Origin: Nannobrachium achirus
Lineage: Eukaryota; Chordata; Actinopteri; Myctophiformes; Myctophidae
Assembly (NCBI GenBank): GCA_963921795.1
Contig: OY997653.1
Coordinates: 1,704,001-1,768,000, forward strand
DNA length: 64,000 nt
Reading direction: 5' to 3'
Below are positions 51,000-60,970 of the stretch, one piece after another. A program made the position numbers and the translations under genes. Position 1 is the first letter of the stretch. The number at the start of each line of letters is the position of its first letter. The notes below the pieces were generated by a model. That model was not told the origin of the DNA. It saw only the letters and a program-made list of their open reading frames with translations, and did not search any database.

Positions 51000-52760
51000 A
51001 ACTGTCTGATCCTTCCGTCCTCAGAAAAGAGATGAAACGACTCTTCACTACATAAGTACACTATTATCACTGGAGATCAGACAGCACCAAGATGAGTTTG
51101 GCAATGTAGTCCTGTTGCTGGGAGGCTTCCACCAAGCTCACAACTACTGAACATGAAGGCTATTTGCAAGATTATCAGGGATGCAGGGGCAGATGATCTG
51201 CTTGTTGCAGCAAGTCTTTGTCGAGAAGGAACTGTCAAGAAGATGTTTGTTGAAAAGACATAATACTACCAAACTTTACATGCCCTCAAAGTCCTGTTTG
51301 AAAAAGAGATAACTGGCAGAAGTTAGAAATGACGAGGCATCCAGAGATAGCAGTCTTAGGAGATCAGCTGCTGCTTTTCAGGAATCATTCAATGGGCAAC
51401 CAACTGCAGTCCTCTGGGCAAACTTCCTGGAGATGTCAGATATTCTCCAAAGGTTTATCTACTACGAGCGGGAAGGTGACTGGACAGGACGGAAAGGTGA
51501 CTGGACAGGACATCTCTGTGAATCAGCAAGAATGCTACCCTACCTCACTTTAGTAGGCCACTACAAGTACGGGCAGCAATCTTTACCTTTGTATTTGCCT
51601 TAGATGAAGAAATTACCGGAAACCGCTTCAGAGGTATATGAAGCACTGATGGCAGGTGTATATGTCACAGTTAGTTTGAGATTCAGTTAGATTGAGAACA
51701 GGAGCACTCGTTTCTGTGCACAATGTGGAGCAGGCGCCGCCTCCTTCGGGGAACTAGGAATAATTTGACTGAGGTTAGGGTTAGGATTAGGTTTAGGCAT
51801 AGTTTTACTGAGGTTAGGTTTAGGGTTAGGTTTAGGGTAAGGGGTTAGGGTTAGGGTTAGGGTTAGGTTTAGGGTAAGGTTTAGGGTTAGGTGTTAGGGT
51901 TAGGTTTAGGCTAAGGTTTAGGGTTAGGGTTAGGTTTAGGGTTAGGGGTTAGGGTGAGGTTTAGGGTAAGGGTTAGGGTTAGGGTTAGGCATAGTAGCAT
52001 TCACCAGCGTGGGACTAATGCAGTCAAATGCTCTACCACTGGGACATTAGGTGAACAAAAACAAGCGCTCCTACCCCAATCTAACTGAGTTACCCAAACT
52101 AACTGTAACATATACACCTGCCGAGCAGATGGCAGCCACAACAGTAGTGTTTCTTTTGACATGCTACTGGAACAGACATATAATGCTGATGCCAAGGAAG
52201 CAAGCAGTCTGGATGGCATTACACTCAGCCCTGTCTCTGCAGAGCTCAAGTCTATGCTTCACCTCCATCCCTCACCATGTCAGCAGTGGACACTAACCCA
52301 TCTACAGTGACCACATCATCCTTGCTCAACATATCTACAGGACAGTGTGCTGATTCCACAGTCAAGTGTTTTGCATTTTGTTCACTAACCTAAACCTGTA
52401 CAGTATGTCTGCAAGACTGTCTTGTACTGGTTTATTTCAGTGCCAGAACAGGTCGGAAACAGAGTGTCAGAACTGTGAGAATGTTTCAAAAGCAACAAGC
52501 TTTATGGGATGATGACTCTGATTAAGCAAGGGTCATTCATCACCATGCTGGCTTTTGGTGGAGATTCATGTTGAAATATCTTTTTTGCCACGGACATACT
52601 AAATGAGTGGACAATAATATATACCAGAAACACAAAGAAGAGCAAGCCCTGAATTACCATACAATCTCAGAGTTAAGGGCGTACTAGTACTGGTTGGACT
52701 CCTACTATGCCAAAATGTCACAATGTCATAGATATTCTGAAGAAAACCTGTCGACTTCGA
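51000..52760 (+). pseudogene. degraded ORF of a multi-copy family, unidentified
   Basis: Protein-like pieces appear in shifting frames with many stops: DEFGNVVLLLGGFHQAHNY (about 51090), RSAAAFQESFNGQPTAVLWA and SDILQRFIYYEREGDW (51340-51490), ARMLPYLTLVGHYKYGQQ (51525-51585). The LGGFH segment and the later DILQRFI...LPYL segment recall a multi-copy uncharacterised ORF family of fish genomes whose element type I cannot state. A tandem CGGAAAGGTGACTGGACAGGA duplication lies at 51468-51511. The telomere-like tract sits in the middle. Clearly non-functional. Confidence 0.4.
51768..51992 (+). repeat. interstitial telomere-like repeats
   Basis: About 225 bases of TTAGGG mixed with TTTAGGG, TTAGGTTTAGGG and TAAGGTTTAGGG variants; pure TTAGGG runs reach three to four units. 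Flanked on both sides by ordinary sequence, so it is internal. Confidence 0.85.
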
Positions 52761-53055
52761 ATTCAGTAATTGGATCTAATGATCAAAAACAAGAACATTA
52801 TAATATATAAAATCAGCCACTGACACATTTTGTCCGTAGTACAGACATATTAATGACCCCTGGATGAACGTGATAGGGATGAGTAATATACGCACCATGT
52901 CACCATGTAAAATTAGCTAAATACTTGTTTTATTTCAAGATTTGCTTATGCAATATATACATGTGGGAGGAAAACGCTTAACATTTGCTGTATTTTGTCA
53001 CAGCACAGCCTTACGTTTACTTATGCTGCCAACATTTGTATGCCTTTTTGTTTTG
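52761..53055. other. unassigned stretch
   Basis: No supported gene. Confidence 0.3.
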
Positions 53056-53064
53056 GTTGGGGGG

Positions 53065-53509
53065 TAGTCTCGCGTTGCCAGACAACTATTCCACAATCTC
53101 CGAATGCTATATGGAGTCTGGGACGGCAGCTCCCGAACGGCGAGTATCGGAAGTAGCCAGTGCTGTTAGTCCCCTGGTAGTCCCATTGGAAACATAACAG
53201 AAACACAATAGCTCAGACAAAGTCATTCGAGCGGCCTATTCTTGTTATGGGTGTATAGTTTAAGAAAACGTTTGAAAACATCATGGAGGCAACACCAACA
53301 ACACCAGAGAAAGACAAAATAACGCCCCCAGAAATATTGAAAGGAGACATAACGCTTCCAGTAGGACATGTTATTGCTACTGCACCAAGGGAGCGGTTGC
53401 GTCACATCCGCTTTATCTCGCACTCATCGTTTCTATTTCCGTTTGCCAGACTGTATGCCGGGAGCATTTGCCCAAATCGCGGAGGCAACAGTCTGGCCTT
53501 GCGAGACTA
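53065..53509. mobile_element. MITE family M3, exact 9-bp target duplication
   Basis: Ends TAGTCTCGCGTTGCCAGAC and GTCTGGCCTTGCGAGACTA. The 9-mer GTTGGGGGG is on both sides (53056-53064, 53510-53518). 445 bp. The plus frame at 53283 (MEATPTTPEKDKITPPEILK) is short and unsupported, although it could be a captured or relict peptide. Confidence 0.88.
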
Positions 53510-53518
53510 GTTGGGGGG

Positions 53519-53799
53519 TGTCTTGATGTAACCTACAAATGACAGATGTTGGGACAATCTGTGGTACTTAAATACATATTTTATACCTGACATGACCTTT
53601 TGTGCATTTATTATAGTCTTGTCCATTTTGTGATTTTCTCCAATTTAGGGGGGTGTGATAGCAGTTTGATTGATTTTCATCCATTTCTGGCCAAGGTACC
53701 TTTCATTACACAGTTGGCTGTGTTATGTATGAGACATAAGCTTTTAGCTAAATTTACTGTGTGTATGTTTCATTTTGCTGGGTGCCAATCACATACTGT
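53519..53799. other. unassigned stretch
   Basis: Nothing recognised beyond the flank of MITE M3. Confidence 0.3.
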
Positions 53800-54260
53800 A
53801 CAATGAGGCGTTTTCTTCAACAAATTTGCTATATTTCACGATCTAAATTCACTTATGAGAATAAAAAGGGACCAATACTTGTTTCAGATGTTAAGTAGAT
53901 GTATGTATGACATTTGAGAAAGATTTTGTGTTGCCAAAATCAATATAGTACATTATACAAACAAAAACAGCAGCACAAGATTTTCGTTTTTTTGTTATTC
54001 ACTTTTATATACAATTCTGGCTGGTGACAAAAGTCGTGCAGGTTTCGTGCGGAGAACTTTTAACCCAAAGTCCACAGGGGTATTGTCTATGCAAAAATGC
54101 ATTGAATGAGTAGTGCCCAGACGTGGGAACGAAATTCATTTTCTAAGCACTTTTCCTTATAATGCAATACGGCCTAATGGTTCCGAAACGCTTTAGCACG
54201 AAGCAACGTGTTGTGAGCGGCATTCGTTTTCTAATTTATGGACTTTGAAAGTAAATTACT
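53800..54260 (-). repeat. interspersed repeat R3, copy 2 (uninterrupted, inverted)
   Basis: Reverse complement of R3 copy 1 without the 1.8-kb insertion. It gives the empty site at about 53943-53960. A third partial copy is at 62025-62400. Confidence 0.75.
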
Positions 54261-54671
54261 TTCAATCATTGCATATTTTTCATAACTTGGCCTATTTAAT
54301 ATAAAGGTATAGTAAATATGTACTAACTACAAAGGAAAAAAAGGGGGACATGGTTAATCCTACAAGAGCGCAAACTAGGCACTGTGCTGCCGCCGCATCC
54401 GCGGGTACCGCAATATTTGAATTTGATGCCAATGCTTTTGTACTTTACCTCAAGTAAAGGACAGGCAGGACTTTGTTGCACGCAACAGTGCACATCCAAG
54501 CAATTCACACTTGAATGAAGCGTTCCAAGAAGGGGTTTAACCAACTCTCAAAGAAAATGGACATAAGAGAAAGAGCAGCTTCCTAAATTCCTCTTGCTGC
54601 TGTGACAAAACACAACAATGTATTTGTATGTCTGACTGGCTGTACAGTTAACAAGCTTCTGCTTCTCCTTA

Positions 54672-55147
54672 AGGCTGCCTCAAATCGCCGCTGGTCCAAG
54701 GAGGTAGACCGATCACTGTATGCCTCCAGAGTCTACGCCTCCAAGGACCCCAACCTAAGCCCCATCGTAGAGACCCTGTCTTCTAACAGACGCTTATCTA
54801 GACGGAGTAAGACCGAGGAATGCCACACAAGTCCAAATGAACCTGTCGACACTTGCTTAGATGTAAAAATCTCTAACACTGTGAGTATGTCAGAGTCGGC
54901 AGACCCAATTCAGGGACTAGCTGGAAATTACTTCATCGTGCAGGAGGGTAAGCGGTCCGTGCGTCGTAGCCTGAGGAACTGGCGCAAAGTGGATCTCAGT
55001 GACACCTGCGCGGAAAGTAGCTTAGGGATGGCCTGGGTCCCCCACACCTCCCCAGACTCCATCAGGGCGGTGCGCAGGAGGTTACGTGGACAGAGCAGCG
55101 CTGCCTTACCCCTCTTGGATGTTCCCACCTCATCCTGCTCTTCCTGA
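54672..55147 (+). CDS. terminal coding exon of an unrecognised gene
   Basis: Preceded by CTTCTGCTTCTCCTTAAG, a good polypyrimidine tract and acceptor at 54675, then open for about 157 codons to TGA 55145-55147. Ser/Arg-rich and mostly disordered: NRRWSKEVDRSLYASRVYAS, SSNRRLSRRSKTEE, LAGNYFIVQEGKRSVRRSLR, PDSIRAVRRRLRGQSS. Even codon use and the absence of stops suggest a real exon rather than a relic. Basic Ser/Arg clusters are seen in chromatin or cell-cycle proteins, but I recognise no family. The Helentron-like pair lies in the presumed 3' UTR. Confidence 0.55.
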
Positions 55148-55290
55148 GGAGGGACATGGCTCAGTTCTCTCCCATGTCCACCAAGTACATCAGCTCCTTG
55201 GACTTAGATTTAATTGATTTTACAGTGACACAGTTTTTTTTAACAGTAAATTGCTACTTAAAATCAGTGTGCATATTCAAATGTCCTTTT
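55148..55290 (+). other. presumed 3' UTR and spacer copy 1
   Basis: The last 77 bases (55214-55290: TTGATTTTACAGTGAC ... CAAATGTCCTTTT) recur at 56468-56541 between the two Helentron-like copies. Confidence 0.75.
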
Positions 55291-56467
55291 ATTAAGCGTG
55301 CCTGCCATGCAATGCAATGGCAAAACACTTATTGTAATCCGCCATACTTAAGTAAGTCAGTAAGTCATGTTCTTGCAAATTTCTGCACGTAATAACTGCC
55401 GCACGATTTACGCCACCGCCGCAATATATACATCAAAACGTGCGGCTCGGCCGGGAATGGTGTGCTATTACTTTTCTTGCCGATCCGTGTTACTATTACG
55501 AAGTAATTCGCAAAAAACGACGCCCAAAAACCCCATTAACTTAGAATGGGGGAAATTTCGGCACGTAATAACTGCCGCACGATTTACGCCACCCCCGCAA
55601 TATATACATCAAAATGTGCGGCTCGGCCGGGAATGGTCTGCTATAACTTTTCTTTCCGATCCGCGTTACCATGGCAACGTAATTCGTAAAAAAACTACGC
55701 GCAAAAACCCCCATTGACTTTGAATGGGGGACTCCGAAAAAAAACCCAGAAACTTTGGCCCGACATTACTCTGACATACTTTTGCCTAGCAACGTCACTT
55801 AAACTTTAAAATGCACACACAACTTTGGTCTTTTTCCGGCCAATAGGGATGAGCTGTAATTGATTAAGCCCCGCCCCCTCTGTATTCCTATTGGCTGGGT
55901 TTTAAACAGCCACTACTCCAGTTCACAGCATGGTACCGTCTTGAAACTTGGTGTCTGGACTTAAACGGCCAATAGGGACTTATTACTTAAGCCCCACCCC
56001 CTCTTAAGCCCCGCCCCTATCTTCCTATTGGCTTAGCTTTAAACAGCTTTATCTCCAGTTTGCAGCATGGTACCGTCTCGAAACTCGCTGTGTGTACTTA
56101 CATGGCCAATAGGAATTATCTGTAAATGCTTAAGCCACGCCCCCTCTGTCTTCCTATTGGCTGGGCTTTAAACAGCCATGTCTCCACTTCCCAACACGTT
56201 ACTGGTCTCAAACTCGGTGGCTGGTCCCACAGTCCCAATGGCTAACTGCTAATGCTAATTGCTACTTTTGCTAATGCTAAGCTAAATATGCTAATGCTAA
56301 CAAATGCTAACACATGCTAATGCTAACAAATGCAATTGCTAAAAATGTTAATGCTTACAATTGGTAATGCTAACCATGCTAATGCTAACACCAACTGCTA
56401 TACAAGGTTGCACACACTTAGCGAGCTGCAGGCACACTTAAAATTTCTTAGAAATTTTCTTTTCTAG
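55291..56467. mobile_element. Helentron-like element, family 2, copy B
   Basis: Starts ATTAAGCGTGCCTGCC. The subterminal arm GCAGGCACACTTAA (56428-56441) is followed by the hairpin AAATTTCTTAGAAATTT (56441-56457) and terminal CTAG at 56464-56467. The interior has two GGCACGTAATAACTGCCGCA units (55379 on and 55558 on), GGCCAATAGG repeats and a GCTAATGCTAAC array (56240-56400). Non-coding. Confidence 0.75.
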
Positions 56468-56541
56468 TTGATTTTACAGTGACAGTTTTTTTTACAGTAA
56501 ATTGCTGCTTAAAATCAGTGTGCATATTCAAATGTCCTTTT
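56468..56541 (+). repeat. spacer copy 2 between tandem Helentron-like elements
   Basis: 74 bases nearly identical to 55214-55290 (small indels in the T run, one ACT/GCT change). It begins exactly at the base after the CTAG end of copy B. Confidence 0.85.
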
Positions 56542-57115
56542 ATTAAGTGTGCCTGCCATGCAATGCAATGGCAAAACACTTATTGTAATCCGCCATACTT
56601 AAGTAAGTAAGTAAGTCAGTAAGTCATGTTCTTGCAAATTTCTGCACGTAATAACTGCCGCACAATTTACGCCACCCACGCAATATATACATCAAAACGT
56701 GCGGCTTGGCCGGGAATAGGTTGCCATTACTTTTCTTTCCGATCCGCATTACCATGGCGACGTAATTCGCAAAAAACGACGCCCAAAAACCCCATTGACT
56801 TAGAATGGGGGAAATTTCGGCACGTAATAACTGCCGCAAGATTTACGCCACCCCCGCAATATATACATCAAAATGTGTGGCTCGGCTGGGAATGGTGTGC
56901 TATTACTTTTCTTTCCGATCCGCGTTACCATGGCAACGTAATTTCAAAGTCTTTTGAATGGGGGACTCCGAAAAAAAAAAAAGAAACTTTGGCCTCACAT
57001 TACTCTGACATACTTTTGCCTAGCAACGTGATTTAAACTTTAAGATGCACACACAACGTTGGTCTTTTTCCGGCCAATAGGGATGAGCTGTAATTGATTA
57101 AGCCCCGCCCCCTCT

Positions 57116-58211
57116 GTAACAGGAAGCGCCCTTCGCCAAACAGGAAGTGCCTCTACATCTCATGAACCGTTTGTCGTACAGATGCGTGGATGGTTTCATA
57201 TGACTTGATTAAGAGTCCTTGACCTTAATTGGGGCCTATTTCGCCAAACAGGAAGTGCCCCTCACCAAACAGGAAGTGACCCTTTACCTCGTGAACCGTT
57301 TGTCGTACAGACGCGTGGATGGCATCAAATGACTTGATTAAGAGTCCTTAAAGTGATCCCTGGCTAATACGACAAATATGCCTTAATACATTATAATAGT
57401 CCTCTATAACTACAATGTAAAATTAAAAACACCTTAAATATTTTATTTCTCAGAGAAATAACAAATCTTTCACTCAATAGGGGAAATGCCTGTCGCAAGT
57501 TGATGATGTCATAAATGTTATGTGTGATCTATCCCTATGGAATTTACGGCATGCATGTGCAAAAAACACATTTGAAATATTGATTTGATGCTCATATTAA
57601 CCATAGGAAATATTACGTTTGTTTTTATTTTCACATGCATGCCATAAATTCCATAGGGATAGATCACACGACATTTATGACATCATCAACTTGCGACGGG
57701 CATTTCCCTTGTTGAGTGAAAGATTAGCTATTTCTAGGAGAAATAAAATATTTAAGGTGTTTTTAATTTTACTTTGCAGTTATAGAGGACAATTATAATG
57801 TATTAAGGCATATTTGTCATATTAGCCAGGGATCACTTTAACCTTATTTGGGGCCTATTTCGCCAAACAGGAAGTGCCCCTCACCAAACAGGAAGTGACC
57901 CTTGATCTCGTGAACCGTTTGTCGTACAGACGCGCGGGTTGCGTCAAATGACAAGATTAAGAGTCCTTAACCTTATTTGGGGCCTATTTCGCCAAACAGG
58001 AAGTGCCCCTCACCAAACAGGAAGTGACCCTTTTTCTCGTGAACCGTTTGTCGTACATACGCGTGGGTGGCGTCAAATGACTTGATTAAGAGTCAACCTT
58101 AATTGGGGCCTATTTCGCCAAACAGGAAGTGCCCCTCACCAAACAGGAAGTGACCCTTTATCTAGTGAACCGTTTGTCGTATAGACGCGTGGGTGGAGCC
58201 ATATGACTTGA
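57116..58211. repeat. tandem array, unit about 120 bp
   Basis: Units contain GGGGCCTATTTCGCCAAACA, GGAAGTGCCCCTCACCAAAC, GAACCGTTTGTCGTACAGAC and ACTTGATTAAGAGTCCTTAA. Three units follow one another after the palindromic MITE (57838-58211), with others at 57116-57347, 58716-58840, 60050-60120 and 60590-60840. Confidence 0.82.
57352..57837. mobile_element. 486-bp palindromic TTAA-class MITE
   Basis: The whole element is one inverted repeat: AGTGATCCCTGGCTAATA at the start, its near-exact complement at the end, with pairing continuing through CCTTAATACATTATAAT, AAAACACCTTAAATATTT and CATGCATGCC to a loop near 57590. TTAA flanks both sides (57348-57351, 57838-57841). Neighbouring array units with GAGTCCTTAACCTT supply the empty site. 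The TTAA duplication points to a piggyBac- or Kolobok-type transposase. Confidence 0.9.
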
Positions 58212-58215
58212 TTAA

Positions 58216-58712
58216 CACATGGGCGGCCAAGGTTTATAACATTTATAGCTGTTGCTGGTGCCACCATTGACTTACGTTATGTTTTGATGAGCCCCGCAAG
58301 CTTCGTGCGTGTGCACGTGCGTGTCCAGAGAAGATTGAGGAGGTACTCCATTTGTTTACAAACGCTCGCGAAACTCGCGGTAAAAAAATCGCGGTAAATT
58401 CGCGGTAAAGTGTCGCCGTGAAAACAATCAGCTCTCTGCCTCCATGGGGCTGTTTTTACCTCATTCTGAGAAAAAGCTGTTCTTATGTTTCAAAGTAGAA
58501 TCTAAAGCCATGTAAAATCCTTCCGTGTGGGGAGAGACAGGGGGCTTCCTGCCCTGGCTGGGTGACGTAATGGATTCAGGGCATGCAAAGGGAAGCTGCG
58601 GTCTCGAAAAGTTAACTATTTGTTGACTCGTCCCTCGACGATATAACTTCCTGTGGCAGGGTGACATCTAGTGGCCAAATCTCGTCCCTGAACGAGTTTG
58701 GCTCCCCAAGTG
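58216..58712. mobile_element. second TTAA-class element, 497 bp
   Basis: Flanked by TTAA (58212-58215, 58713-58716). Ends CACATGGGCGGCCAA and, inverted, CACTTGGGGAGCCAA. The array unit GATTAAGAGTCC gives the empty site. Contains a run of TCGCGGTAAA units near 58370-58410. No ORF recognised. Confidence 0.8.
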
Positions 58713-58973
58713 TTAAGAGTCCTTAACCTTAATTGTGGCCTATTTCGCCAAACAGGAACTGCCCCTCTCCAAACAGGAAGTGACCGTTTATCTCGTGCAC
58801 CGTTTGTCGTACAGACATGTGGGTGGTGTCATATGAAGAACCATAATGTTAAAGCTTATGCAAAAAATGCTAATGTTAAAAAAATGAACGCTAATGCTAA
58901 CACCAACCGCTACACAAGGTTGAACAGACTTAGCGAGCTGCAGGCACACTTAAAATTTCTTAAAATGTTCTAG

Positions 58974-59645
58974 TTTTAATTTTATCCCCCAATGTCCTTT
59001 TTATTTTAATTTTATCCCACATGTTTTAAAATATATTAGAAGTGCCACTCTGGAACCCTGTTTGATATTCAAGCCCTACGTGTCTAAGTGACATGTACCG
59101 GTATACAACTTTGATATTTGCCATAACACCTGCAACAATATGGGAGAATATTAATTTATTTTTAATTATTCATTTTCACAGTGTCATTGAATTAAACTTT
59201 TTTTTAAATTCGGTGCGTGCCCACACTTCCAAATTTAGCACTACAACACTGGCCAAAAGGAGCTCACTTCTTGGTGAAAATGCTGAAAAGCTTGTTTTCC
59301 TCTATTACAATCTGCCACTGGTTGACTATCAGTACTAGTTAAAAAAAAAAAAAAGCAACAACACGTTTTGTTTTTTCATTCAAATTATTTTGGAATGCAG
59401 CTTAGTGGAGAGTGAGACTAAGAACTGATAATGGTGCCCCAGCAGCCAGATTGATAATACAGTAGCACCTTTGTTTTAATTTAACTTGAATGCTGCAGAG
59501 CTGCAGAGAAAGCAGACATATACTGCTACTAAGTTTACAGATGCAGTACATTTGAGTTGTTTCACTTTTATGTTGGAAGTAATTGTATGTATTGTACATT
59601 CTATGCTGCTTTCTTTTCTTTTGTTGCTTCATGAGATTCCAACTT
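58974..59645. other. unassigned stretch
   Basis: ATGTCCTTTTTATTTTAATT-type AT-rich sequence, an A run at 59341-59354, and CTGCAGAG units related to those at 61010-61340. No gene supported. Confidence 0.35.
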
Positions 59646-60125
59646 ATTAAGTGTGCCTGCTATGCAATAGCAGAACACTTATTGTAATCCGCCATACTTA
59701 ATGATAATGATCCCACAAATTTCGGCACGTAATAACTGCCGCACAATTTACGCCACCGCCGCAATATATACATCAAAACGTGCGGCTCGGCCGGGAATGG
59801 TGTGCTATTACTTTTCTTTCCGATCCGCGTTACCATTGCGACGTAATTCGCAAAAAACGACGCCCAGAAACTCCATTGACTTTGAATGGGGGACTCCGAA
59901 AAAAAACCAGAAACTTTGGCGCCAAATAACTGCCATACTTTTGCCTAGCAACGTCATTTAAAATGTAAAATGCTCACACAACTTTGGTCTTTTTCCGACC
60001 AATAGGGATGAGCTGTAATTGATTAAGCCCCGCCCCCTCTATAACAGGAAGTGCCCTTCACCAAACAGGAAGTGCCTCTATAATTCATGAACCGTTTGTC
60101 GTACAGACTCGCGGCTGGTGTCATA

Positions 60126-60415
60126 CATTTTTTTTTCCTCAAAAATTTTTTTTTCTCAAAGATTTTTTTTTCCTCAAATTTTTTTTTTCTCAAATTTTTT
60201 TTTCTCAAATTTTATTTTTCTCAAAAAAATTTTCTCAAAATTTTTTTTTCTCAAATTTTTTTTTTCTCAATTTTTTTTTCTCAAATTTTTTTTTCTCAAA
60301 TTTTTTTTTCTCAAAATGTTTTTTCCTCAAATTTTTTTTTTCTCAATTTTTTTTTTCAATTTTTTTTTTCTCAAAAAACTTTTTTTTTTCTCAAAAAACT
60401 TTTTTTTTCTCACAA
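60126..60415. repeat. T-rich low-complexity array
   Basis: About twenty units of T(8-10) followed by CTCAAA or TCTCAAA. The Phe/Ser/Leu-rich frames on the plus strand and Lys-rich frames on the minus are artefacts of this array. Confidence 0.9.
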
Positions 60416-60585
60416 AACTGTCGTTAAAGTGCGACCCGTGATAACGGCCAAAAATGCGCCAAAACGCCACTAATTAGTCGAAATGGCTGACTTCCTGTTT
60501 GGTTTCTGATTGGCTGCTGGCCTTGTGACGTGGGTAGAGCTGCGAGGGCCCGGTCATCGCTGCTTGCAGCTTTAATTCATTAATC
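60416..60585. mobile_element. possible 3' end of another Helitron-type element
   Basis: Ends in CATCGCTGCTTGCAGC (hairpin GCTGC-TT-GCAGC at about 60568-60579) followed by TTTAATT, a terminal pattern I associate with common fish Helitron-type repeats. It lies within copy D together with the T-rich array. Confidence 0.4.
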
Positions 60586-60970
60586 GTCCATGACCTTAAT
60601 TGGGGCCTATTTCGCCAAACAGGAAGTGCCCCTCACCAAACAGGAAGTGACCCTTGATCTCGTGAACCGTTTGTCATACAGACACGCGGGTTGCGTCAAA
60701 TGACAAGATTAAGAGTCCTTAAACTTAATTGGGGCCTATTTCGCCAAACAGGAAGTGCCCCTCACCAAACAGGAAGTGACCTGTTTTCTCGTGAACCGTT
60801 TGTCGTACAGACATGTGGGTGGTGTCATATGAAGAACAATAATGCTAAAGTTTATGCAAAAAAATGCTAATGTTAATAACGCTAATGCTAACACCAACCG
60901 CTACACAAGGTTGCACAGACTTAGCGAGCTGCAGGCACACTTAAAATTTCTTAGAAATTTTCTTTTCTAG

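Larger units (their letters stand above)
56542..58973. mobile_element. Helentron-like element, family 2, copy C (expanded)
   Basis: Same 5' end (ATTAAGTGTGCCTGCC), same subterminal arm (58940-58953), a weakened hairpin and terminal CTAG (58970-58973). Beyond the units shared with B it contains a tandem array based on CCAAACAGGAAGTG (57116-58200 and 58730-58840) invaded by two TTAA-flanked elements. Non-coding. Confidence 0.72.
59646..60970. mobile_element. Helentron-like element, family 2, copy D
   Basis: 5' end TTAAGTGTGCCTGC, subterminal arm 60931-60944, hairpin AAATTTCTTAGAAATTT, terminal CTAG at 60967-60970. It carries one GGCACGTAATAACTGCCGCA unit, two array units, and an insertion at about 60126-60585 (T-rich repeat plus another repeat end). 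Confidence 0.74.

Noticed and set aside
51768-51992. Chromosome end
   Set aside because: Ordinary sequence, including coding relics, continues on both sides and the repeats are degenerate.
53283-53510. Small protein inside MITE M3
   Set aside because: 75 codons starting at an internal ATG, ending at the MITE terminus, without motif or homologous frame in other elements here; listed only as a possibility in the MITE entry.
54672-55147. Assigning the terminal exon to a named chromatin or cell-cycle gene
   Set aside because: Only general Ser/Arg-rich composition supports it; no residue pattern specific to a family was found.
60087-60473. Phe/Ser-rich and Lys-rich frames on both strands
   Set aside because: They are products of a T-run plus CTCAAA low-complexity array.
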